Assembly: GCA_947561585.1 (NCBI GenBank)
Contig: CANNZV010001051.1
Coordinates: 122,945 to 186,944 of the forward strand
Direction of reading: 5' to 3'
Origin: Caprella mutica
Taxonomy: Eukaryota > Arthropoda > Malacostraca > Amphipoda > Caprellidae
DNA: 64,000 bases
Part shown: positions 55,810 through 64,000 of the stretch, piece after piece
Layout: every line of letters starts with the position of its first letter
Numbering within the stretch: the first letter of the stretch is position 1
Notes under the pieces: model-generated
What the model saw: the letters and a program-made list of their open reading frames with translations, nothing else
What the model was told of the DNA's origin: nothing
Database searches by the model: none
Program-made: the position numbers and the translations under genes

Positions 55810-58800
55810 GTAAATACTGTGCTAGTTAGGGTTGTGACGATATGCTTTCATGTGCTAGTTATAAGTAGGGTTGTGACGATATGCTTTACTGTGCTAGTTA
55901 TAAGTAGGGTTGTGACCATATGCTTTACTGTGCTAGTTATAAGTAGGGTTGTGACGATATGCTTTCATGTGCTAGTTATAAATAGGGTTGTGACAATATG
56001 CTTTACTGTGCTAGTTATAAGTAGGGTTGTGACGATATGCTTTCATGTGCTAGTTATAAGTAGGGTTGTGACGATATGCTTTCATGTGCTAGTTATAAAT
56101 AGGGTTGTGACAATATGCTTTACTGTGCTAGTTATAAGTAGGGTTGTGACGATATGCTTTCATGTGCTAGTTATAAGTAGGGTTGTGACGATATGCTTTA
56201 CTCTGCTAGTTATAAGTAGGGTTGTGACCATATGCTTTACTGTGCTAGTTATATGTAGGGTTGTGACAATATGCTTTACTGTGCTAGTTATATGTAGGGT
56301 TGTGACAATATGCTTTACTGTGCTAGTTATAAGTAGGGTTGTGACGATATGTTTTACTGTGCTAGTATAGGGCTGTGACGATATGCTTTACTGTGCTAGT
56401 TATAAGTAGGGCTGTGACGATATGCTTTACTGTGTTAGTTATAAGTAGGGTTGTGACAATATGCTTTACTGTGTTAGTTATAAGTAGGGTTGTGACAATA
56501 TGCTTTACTGTGCTAGTTAGAACTAGGGTTGTGACAATATGCTTTACTGTGCTAGTTCTAAGTAGGGTTGTGACAATATGCTTTTCTGTGTAAATCATAA
56601 GTAGGGTTGTGACAATATGCTTTACTGTGCTAATTAGAAGTAGGGTTGTGACAATATGCTTTACTGTGCTAGTTAGAAGTAGGGTTGTGACATTATGCTT
56701 TACTGTGCTAGTTAGAAGTAGGTTTGTGACAATATGCTTTACTGTGCTAGTTAGAAGTAGGGTTGTGACAAAATGCTTTACTGTGCTAGTTAGGGTTGTG
56801 ACAATATGCTTTACTGTTGTAGATATAACTAGTGTTGTGACAATATGCTTTTCAAATCATAGATCCTGAAAATATATAGACGGAGAAAATTAAACAGTAC
56901 TGAATCGTTCTAAACCAGCGGAATATAGTATTCGATACCATTTCATTTCATTTGATTTAAAAAGCACATGGTCACAAACTTGGTTACAATGCATTCCGTG
57001 GAATAATTTCCACCATTTTCATTGAACACACTTTTATGCCTTTGTTAATGTGAGGTGCCTTTGTTTATTTATTCACATTAAAAGTTAGATGACAGTTCAA
57101 TGATAACCAGTGTGAAAATTTCACGTTTTTCCTTTAACAACTTAGCATGCGTCTCAATATGACCATATAGATGAACCTATAATATATATGTACATTTATA
57201 TAATGCAATATCAAATTTTAATTGTTAAATTATATCAAATTTCAATTGCAATACATTAAATTTTAATTCAAATACGTCAAATTTCAATTGAAAATATCAT
57301 TTTTTAATTTAAATACATCAACTTTTAATCTAAATACATCAACTTTTAATTTAAATACATCAATTTTTGATTTAAATACATCAATTTTAATGTAAATACA
57401 TTAATTTTAATGTAAATACATTAATTTTAATGTAAATACATTAATTTTTAATGTAAATACATTGATTTTTAATGTAAATACATTAATTTTTAATGTAAAT
57501 ACATTAATTTTTAATGTAAATACATTAATTTTTAATGTAAATACATTAATTTTTAATGTAAATAAATCAATTTTTAATGTAAATACATCAATTTTAATCT
57601 AAATACATTAATTTTTAATGTAAATACATTAATTTTTAATGTAAATACACTAATTTTTAATGTAAATACATTAATTTTTAATGTAAATACATTAATTTTA
57701 ATGTAAATACATTAATTTTTAATGTAAATACATTGATTTTTAATGTAAATACATTAATTTTTAATGTAAATACATTAATTTTTAATGTAAATACATTAAT
57801 TTTTAATGTAAATACATTAATTTTTAATGTAAATACATTAATTTTTAATGTAAATACATCAATTTTTAATGTAAATACATCAATTTTAATCTAAATACAT
57901 TAATTTTTAATGTAAATACATTAATTTTTAATGTAAATACATTAATTTTTAATGTAAATACATTAATTTTTAATGTAAATACATTAATTTTTAATGTAAA
58001 TACATCAATTTTTAATGTAAATACATTGATTTTTAATGTAAATACATTAATTTTTAATGTAAATACATCAATTCTTAATGTAAATACATCAATTTTAATG
58101 TAAATACATCAATTTTAATGTAAATACATTAATTTTAATGTAAATACATCAATTTTTAATGTAAATACATTAATTTTTAATGTAAATACATTAATTTTTA
58201 ATGTAAATACATTAATTTTTAATGTAAATACATTTATTTTTTAATGTAATTACATTAATTTTTAATGTAAATACATCAATTTTTAATGTAAATACATCAA
58301 TTTTAATCTAAATACATTAATTTTAATCTAAATACATTAATTTTAATGTAAATACATTAATTTTTAATGTAAATACATTAATTTTTAATGTAAATAAATT
58401 AATTTTTAATGTAAATACATCAATTTTTAATGTAAATACATCAACTTTTAATTTAAATACATCAATTTTTGATTTAAATACATCAATTTTAATGTAAATA
58501 CATTAATTTTAATGTAAATACATTAATTTTAATGTAAATACATTAATTTCTAATGTAAATACATTGATTTTTAATGTAAATACATTAATTTTTAATGTAA
58601 ATACATTAATTTTTAATGTAAATACATTAATTTTTAATGTAAATACATTAATTTTTAATGTAAATACATTAATTTTTAATGTAAATACATCAATTTTTAA
58701 TGTAAATACATCAATTTTAATCTAAATACATTAATTTTTAATGTAAATACATTAATTTTTAATGTAAATACATTAATTTTTAATGTAAATACATTAATTT

Positions 58801-61800
58801 TTGATGTAAATACATTAATTTTTAATGTAAATACATCAATTTTTAATGTAAATACATTAATTTTTAATGTAAATACATTAATTTTTAATGTAAATACATC
58901 AATTCTTAATGTAAATACATCAATTTTAATGTAAATACATCAATTTTAATGTAAATACATTAATTTTAATGTAAATACATTAATTTTTAATGTAAATACA
59001 TTAATTTTTAATGTAAATACATTAATTTTTAATGTAAATACATTAATTTTTAATGTAAATACATTAATTTTTAATGTAAATACATTTATTTTTTAATGTA
59101 ATTACATTAATTTTTAATGTAAATACATCAATTTTTAATGTAAATACATCAATTTTAATCTAAATACATTAATTTTAATCTAAATACATTAATTTTAATG
59201 TAAATACATTAATTTTTAATGTAAATACATTAATTTTTAATGTAAATAAATTAATTTTTAATGTAAATACATCAACTTTTAATTTAAATACATCAATTTT
59301 TGATTTAAATACATCAATTTTAATGTAAATACATTAATTTTAATGTAAATACATTAATTTTATTGTAAATACATTAATTTTTAATGTAAATACATTGATT
59401 TTTAATGTAAATACATTAATTTTTAATGTAAATACATTAATTTTTAATGTAAATACATTAATTTTTAATGTAAATACATTAATTTTTAATGTAAATACAT
59501 CAATTTTTAATGTAAATACATCAACTTTAATCTAAATACATTAATTTTTAATGTAAATACATCAATTTTAATCTAAATACATTAATTTTTAATGTAAATA
59601 CATTAATTTTTAATGTAAATACATTAATTTTTAATGTAAATACATCAATTTTTAATGTTAATACATTAGTTTTTAATGTAAATACATTAATTTTTAATGT
59701 AAATACATCAATTCTTAATGTAAATACATCAATTTTAATGTAAATACATCAATTTTAATGTAAATACATTAATTTTAATGTAAATACATTAATTTTTAAT
59801 GTAAATACATTAATTTTTAATGTAAATACATTAATTTTTAATGTAAATACATTAATTTTTAATGTAAATACATTAATTTTAATGTAAATACATTTATTTT
59901 TTAATGTAATTACATTAATTTTTAATGTAAATACATCAATTTTTAATGTAAATACATCAATTTTAATCTAAATACATTAATTTTAATCTAAATACATTAA
60001 TTTTAATGTAAATACATTAATTTTTAATGTAAATACATTAATTTTTAATGTAAATAAATTAATTTTTAATGTAAATACATCAATTTTTAATGTAAATACA
60101 TTAATTTTTAATGTAAATACAGTAATTTTTAATGTAAATACATCAATTTTTAATGTAAATAGATCAATTTTAATGTAAATACATTAATTTTAATGTAAAT
60201 ACATTAATTTTAATGTAAATACATTAATTTTTAATGTAAATACATTAATTTTTAATGTAAATACATTAATTTTTAATGTAAATACATTAATTTTTTATGT
60301 AAATACATTAATTTTTAATGTAAATACATTAATTTTTAATGTAAATACATTAATTTTTAATGTAAATACATTAATTTTTAATGTAAATACATTAATTTTT
60401 AATGTAAATACATTAATTTTTAATGTAAATACATCAATTTTTAATGTAAATGCATCAATTTTAATCTAAATTCATTAATTTCAATGTAAATACATTAATT
60501 TTAATGTAAATACATTAATTTTAATGTAAATACATTAATTTTTAATGTAAATACATTAATTTTTAATGTAAATACATTAATTTTTAATGTAAATACATTA
60601 ATTTTTAATGTAAATACATTAATTTTTAATGTAAATACATTAATTTTTAATGTAAATACATCAATTTTTAGTGTAAATACCTTAATTTTTAATGTAAATA
60701 CATCAATTTTTAATGTAAATACATTAATTTTAATGTAAATACATTAATTTTTAATGTAAATACATCAATTTTTAATGTAAATACATCAATTTTTAATCTA
60801 AATACATTAATTTGTAATGTAAATACATCAATTTTTAATGTAAATACATCAATTTTTAATGTAAATACATCAATTTTTAATCTAAATACATTAATTTATA
60901 ATGTAAATACATCAATTTTTTTATTTAACACGTTTCCTGCGAGGTGACCCACCGGTGGGTCACATTTTTCTTTAGAATAGAAGATTTAAGCTTTTTTCTT
61001 TAACTAATATTTCTTTTAAATTTATATCCTAAAGAAGGATATATTGTACATAAAATATGGAAAAGTCTACTTATACAAATTGATATTTTTCTGTTCAAAT
61101 TAAACTGAAATAATGACAGTTAAAGCTGTCACATGAAATGTGTTGAATAAACCAATTTGTAATTTGAAAACATCAATTTGTAATTTGAAATTATCAATTT
61201 TCAATTTAAATACATCAATTAGTAATTTAAATACATTGATTTTCTTATTTAAAGATATCAATTTTAATCTAAATACATCAATTTTTAATTTGAAAATATC
61301 AATTTTCAATTTAAATATATCAATTTTTAATTTAATATATCATTTTTAAATTTAAAAATATCAATCTTTAATTTAAATATATCAATTTTTAATTTAAAAT
61401 ATCAATTTTTTGTTTAAAAATGTCCATTTTTTGTTCAAAAATGTCAATCTTAAATTTAAATACATCAATTTTTAATTGATTCTTCAAAATTGGACTTAAA
61501 TAACAATTGAATTAAAGAATAGTAGGTATAGCTGGTAGCAATGAATCTTTTCATCGATAACTATTCCTTTTGATTGAGTTCACTTATCGTGAACTCAATT
61601 TTATTATTATTTTATTTTTATTATTTATTTTACTAGCTATATAATTTTCTTTTTCTCTTCTCCCTAAAGATTCGATGTCAGACGCTGACCCCAAACTAGT
61701 GAAGTTGATAGCAAGGGACTACCTAGTGCACCCCTCTAACCTGCCTTACGTTTTTCCCGCTAAATACCAACTCACTGACGGTCAGTCAGTTGTTGTGAAT

Positions 61801-62854
61801 AGCATCTTGAAAGGAAAGGTGAGATTTAACCTGCAGGACAAAAAACATACTAAAAAACATGTTTATCGAATCAAATTAAAGTTAAAATAACAGTTAATTA
61901 TAGAAATAAAATCGCCTTTTTCTGTTAATAAGTTCTCGTGACAATAGTTTTCAGTCACCTCTAATCCAAATTATGTTCAGACTCACGGAGTGTTCGTAGA
62001 AGCAGGAGCGGGCAAAGGCTTTTCAATGTCCAATACGATGTACCTCGAGAAGAATAAGATGTGGACGGGGTTGCTCGTGGAGCCTGATAGATCAAGATTC
62101 CAAATGCTGTTAAAAGTGCACCGTAAAGCCATAGCCACTAACTCTTGTCTTTCCGTACATCGACATCCTGAAAAAGTAAGCCGATTCTTTTTCAGTTTAA
62201 ACAGTTTGATACATTTTGAAGTTTTTATAGAATTGATGATTATTGTTTTACATATATATTACATATTATAACCTATTTAACATACATATGTTTTCAGGTA
62301 ACTCTCCACAGTGACCCAAAAGGCATAATCAGTCCCAAGGTATTTGATCAAAGTAATGTAGACTATGAGGCGACCAAAGCATTGGACAGTTTCACAGAAG
62401 TGCAGTGTTTTCCTCTTCAAACTCTACTCTGGGCAGCCAATATAACTACAGTCGATTACCTCAGTCTGGATATGGAGGGACTGGAACTGGAGGTTTTGAA
62501 ACATTTCTTGTGGGATGCGTTTGATGTGAAGGTAGGTGTTTGACCAGTATATACAAAATTGCATGTCGCAAGCGTTTCTTTCATTGATAATTCTTATAGT
62601 TCTTCTTACACTGTTTTCTATATCTTTAGGTGCTTTCAGTGGAGTTCAAACATATCCCCGGTGGAGCTCCAGCTCTCCAAAGCTTCATGAAGAGTAAGAA
62701 ATATTTCGTGGTGAGGGAGATAACGGACTTTAGCAATGAAGTTGTAGACCTGATATTTGTTCACGAGAACCTCCTAGATTCTATCAACGTAACTGAGATT
62801 AGAGACATGCAAATACCGATTGATCGCCGTGAACCAGGAGGATGGAGAAAATGA
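55677..62854 (+). CDS. Star-like membrane protein with FkbM methyltransferase-like domain (5 exons)
   Basis: Coding exons 55,677-55,809, 61,670-61,818, 61,981-62,175, 62,298-62,531 and 62,630-62,854 join to about 311 residues. Exon 1 ends in phase 1 and exon 2 supplies the two missing bases (G+AT, Asp45); the other introns are phase 0. All have GT-AG ends. Residues 6-25 form a hydrophobic anchor, then a short linker. The FkbM-like domain starts near DPKLVKLI and includes FVEAGAGKG (about 99-107), MSNTM, WTGLLVEPD, QCFPLQTLL and LSLDMEGLELEVL (D217, E219, G220). This matches the Star family of arthropods, where Drosophila Star is a type II membrane protein acting in ER/Golgi traffic of EGF ligands. 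Whether this paralogue shares that role is unknown. GAGKG replaces the usual GAxDG of FkbM enzymes, so SAM-dependent activity is doubtful. Intron 1 (5.9 kb) is mostly satellite. Confidence 0.82.
55815..56840. repeat. 39-bp satellite in intron 1, MITE-derived
   Basis: About 26 units of 39 bp with TAGGGTTGTGACGATATGCT and then TTACTGTGCTAGTTATAAG. The first 20 bp resemble the hAT-like MITE end (AGGGCTGGGACAATATG); at 56,378 a unit reads AGGGCTGTGACGATATG. The last unit runs straight into MITE interior sequence. Variants CATGTGC and ACTGTGC alternate. Confidence 0.93.
56833..56952. mobile_element. hAT-like MITE remnant fused to the 39-bp satellite
   Basis: From GTTGTGACAATATGC the sequence continues CATAGATCCTGAAAATATAT and GACGGAG, in the same order as the 51.6-kb MITE. 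The segment 56,898-56,948 matches it at 46 of 51 positions. The right terminal inverted repeat is missing, so the copy is broken. Confidence 0.8.
60929..61144. mobile_element. Possible piggyBac-like MITE
   Basis: TTAA (60,925-60,928) precedes CACGTTTCCTGCGAGGTGAC. The right end read inward is AACACATTTCATGTGAC, an imperfect match (AACAC.TTTC.T...GTGAC). Each end carries a subterminal palindrome: a perfect one at the left, and TGACAG-TTAAAG-CTGTCA at the right. TTAA targeting suggests piggyBac, but the right TTAA is degenerate (TTGAA). Confidence 0.45.
60944..60963. repeat. Perfect 20-bp palindrome
   Basis: GTGACCCACCGGTGGGTCAC is its own reverse complement with no spacer. It is strikingly GC-rich within a satellite that is more than 80% A+T by eye. 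Confidence 0.97.
61670..61818 (+). CDS. Star-like gene, exon 2
   Basis: The acceptor is TTTTTCTCTTCTCCCTAAAG. It encodes (D)SMSDADPKLVKLIARD to LKGK. The donor is AAAG|GTGAGA, phase 0. The ATG at 61,675 is probably internal. Confidence 0.85.
61981..62175 (+). CDS. Star-like gene, exon 3
   Basis: The acceptor is TTATGTTCAG. 65 codons, THGVFVEAGAGKG to HRHPEK. The donor is AAAA|GTAAGC. Carries the glycine-rich loop and the LLVEPD strand of the Rossmann-like fold. Confidence 0.9.
62298..62531 (+). CDS. Star-like gene, exon 4
   Basis: The acceptor is ATGTTTTCAG. 78 codons, VTLHSDPKG to WDAFDVK. The donor is GAAG|GTAGGT. Carries LSLDMEGLELEVL, the second conserved FkbM motif. Confidence 0.9.
62630..62854 (+). 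CDS. Star-like gene, exon 5 (terminal)
   Basis: The acceptor is CTATATCTTTAG. 74 codons from VLSVEFKHIPGG to GGWRK, then TGA. This is the C-terminal strand and helix part of the domain plus a short tail. Confidence 0.9.
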   Translation: MLSVEFKHIPGGAPALQSFMKSKKYFVVREITDFSNEVVDLIFVHENLLDSINVTEIRDMQIPIDRREPGGWRK

Positions 62855-63100
62855 CTGAAATATTTTGAGAAATTGTCAAAATGGCTATCAGTAAATTTAC
62901 TATAATAACTTAAATACTGAATAGTAGGCAACCATAAGACTCCTGAGAGTCAATTCTGAGCAATGTGACACTACTCTAATACACATTTTCATCTAATTCA
63001 GTATTGTATGTGCCAGTCCAAGATGAGCTCAAATTTAATATTGTAACAAAGCTTATTGTAATATTATAATAATAATAAAGTAATACCTAATTGAAAGACT
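62855..63100 (+). terminator. 3' UTR and poly(A) signal of the Star-like gene
   Basis: AATAAA at 63,074-63,079, about 220 bp after the stop, followed by a TTTTATTGTGGG T/G-rich element near 63,100. This is the expected arrangement for cleavage and polyadenylation just after 63,090. Confidence 0.75.
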
Positions 63101-63434
63101 TTTATTGTGGGTTATTATTTTCCTCCATCGAAAGTTATTTAAATGATCACATACACGTAGATAAACTTCTCAATATTCTCCACATCTTTACAATAACATG
63201 TATTTAATTAAAGCTTCTATCCGTGACGTGGCCAAACAGTCTCCTCTCAGTGTATCAGAGTCAGTGAAAAAATATATCGTTACTTTAACTTTCACACTGT
63301 ACCGGCTCCTCTCAGTGCTAAAAAATGACTGAGAGGAGTCGGATTGGACAGAAACCTGACATGTGTGAACGAGCCATTAATTAGACTCACCGTACTCGGA
63401 AAGTGGGTGTTAGCATATGTATGATAGATAAATG
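63101..63434. other. Unique spacer with a strong hairpin
   Basis: CCGGCTCCTCTCAGT (63,303-63,317) is complementary at 14 of 15 positions to ACTGAGAGGAGTCGG (about 63,330-63,344), with a 12-nt loop. Another CTCCTCTCAGTG lies at about 63,241. It may be part of an old transposon. No gene seen. Confidence 0.55.
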
Positions 63435-64000
63435 AGAATCACCACTCTTACACCTCTTCTCACCACTCTTACCCCTCTTCTCACAACTCTTACTCCTCTT
63501 CTCACCACTCTTGCCCCTCCGCTCACCACTCTTGCCCCTCCTCTCACCACTCTTGCCCCTCCTCTCACCACTCTTGCCCCTCCTCTCACCACTCTTGCCC
63601 CTCTTCTCACCACTCTTGCCCCTCTTCTCACCACTCTTACCCCTCTTCTCACCACTCTTACTCCTCTTCTCACCACTCTTGCCCCTCCGCTCACCACTCT
63701 TGCCCCTCCTCTCACCACTCTTACTCCTCTTCTCACCACTCTTGCCCCTCCTCTCACCACTCTTGCCCCTCCTCTCACCACTCTTGCCCCTCTTCTCACC
63801 ACTCTTGCCCCTCTTCTCACCACTCTTGCCCCTCCTCTCACCACTCTTGCCCCTCCTCTCACCACTCTTGCCCCTCTTCTCACCACTCTTGCCCCTCCTC
63901 TCACCACTCTTGCCCCTCCTCTCACCACTCTTGCCCCTCTTCTCACCACTCTTACCCCTCTTCTCACCACTCTTACCCCTCTTCTCACCACTCTTGCACT
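63435..64000. repeat. 21-bp pyrimidine-rich minisatellite
   Basis: About 27 units of 21 bp with core CACTCTTGCCCCTCTTCTCA, with CCTCC/CTTCT and GCCCC/ACCCC variants. It continues off the right edge. Its reverse complement carries GTGAGAGGAGGGG and is related to the 32.9-kb array. Confidence 0.96.

Larger units (their letters stand above)
57235..61486. repeat. 21-bp AT-rich satellite in intron 1
   Basis: About 190 units of 20-22 bp. Most of each unit is the dyad TTAATGTA-AA-TACATTAA, linked by TTT or TTTT. Marker variants recur in blocks: CAATTTTTGATTTAAATAC at 57,361, 58,463 and 59,294, and CATTTATTTTTTAATGTAAT at 58,231, 59,083 and 59,891. These show higher-order copies of about 0.8-1.1 kb. 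A piggyBac-like element interrupts the array at 60,929. Beyond it the units are diverged (AATTTGAAA, AATTTAAATA forms). Confidence 0.96.

Noticed and set aside
61990..62271. Single-exon reading of the FkbM segment continuing past HRHPEK
   Set aside because: A GTAAGC donor follows HRHPEK and the domain resumes after the acceptor at 62,297. The extra residues are intron sequence.
1..64000. CRISPR arrays
   Set aside because: The tandem repeats have no unique spacers between units, and the genes, introns and transposons are eukaryotic.
1..64000. tRNA or rRNA genes
   Set aside because: I looked for A-box/B-box patterns and conserved rRNA segments by eye and saw none. A covariance-model scan would be needed to exclude degenerate copies.

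Overview
The window looks like nuclear DNA from an arthropod, most likely a crustacean. It contains a spliced five-exon gene with GT-AG introns that belongs to the arthropod Star-like FkbM-domain family, a CR1-type LINE with an esterase ORF1, and several classes of short DNA transposon. There is no sign of bacterial gene organisation. The crustacean assignment is inference from the expanded Star-like family and extreme simple-repeat load known in that group; no species can be named.

Layout. By my count about half of the 64 kb is minisatellite: around 40 separate tandem arrays with units of 14-39 bp, most of them unrelated in sequence and separated by a few hundred bases to about 2 kb of AT-rich unique DNA. 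Nearly all long open reading frames here are by-products of arrays whose unit length is a multiple of 3, or whose units lack stops, and are not genes. Many units are built round an inverted repeat (arms of 5-8 bp, spacer of 0-9 bp), for example at 16.0, 18.2, 21.5, 39.1, 53.2 and 57.2-61.5 kb.

Mobile DNA. A CR1-like LINE (about 7.17-11.76 kb, + strand) sits inside a 36-bp minisatellite. It is 5'-truncated and has an in-frame TGA in ORF1, but ORF2 (endonuclease plus reverse transcriptase) is open throughout. ORF2 has no usable AUG. Ten bases before the end of ORF1 there is a G_GGA_AAC heptamer in the correct phase for -1 ribosomal frameshifting into ORF2, followed 8 nt later by sequence that could form a pseudoknot. 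Short DNA elements with recognisable ends lie at 27.8 kb (607-bp foldback, 8-bp target duplication), 29.9 kb (pogo/Tigger-like), 33.4 kb (mariner-like), 44.0 kb, 47.9 kb, 51.6 kb (hAT-like, inside an array) and 60.9 kb (piggyBac-like, containing a perfect 20-bp palindrome). A retroposon tail interrupts an array at 49.9-50.4 kb.

Gene. A Star-like membrane protein gene runs from 55,677 to 62,854 (+). Exon 1 encodes a short N-terminus with one hydrophobic segment. Exons 2-5 encode the FkbM methyltransferase-like domain. Intron 1 (about 5.9 kb) consists mostly of two satellites. One of these, a 39-bp array, appears to have grown from the end of a hAT-like MITE whose body is still attached to its last unit.
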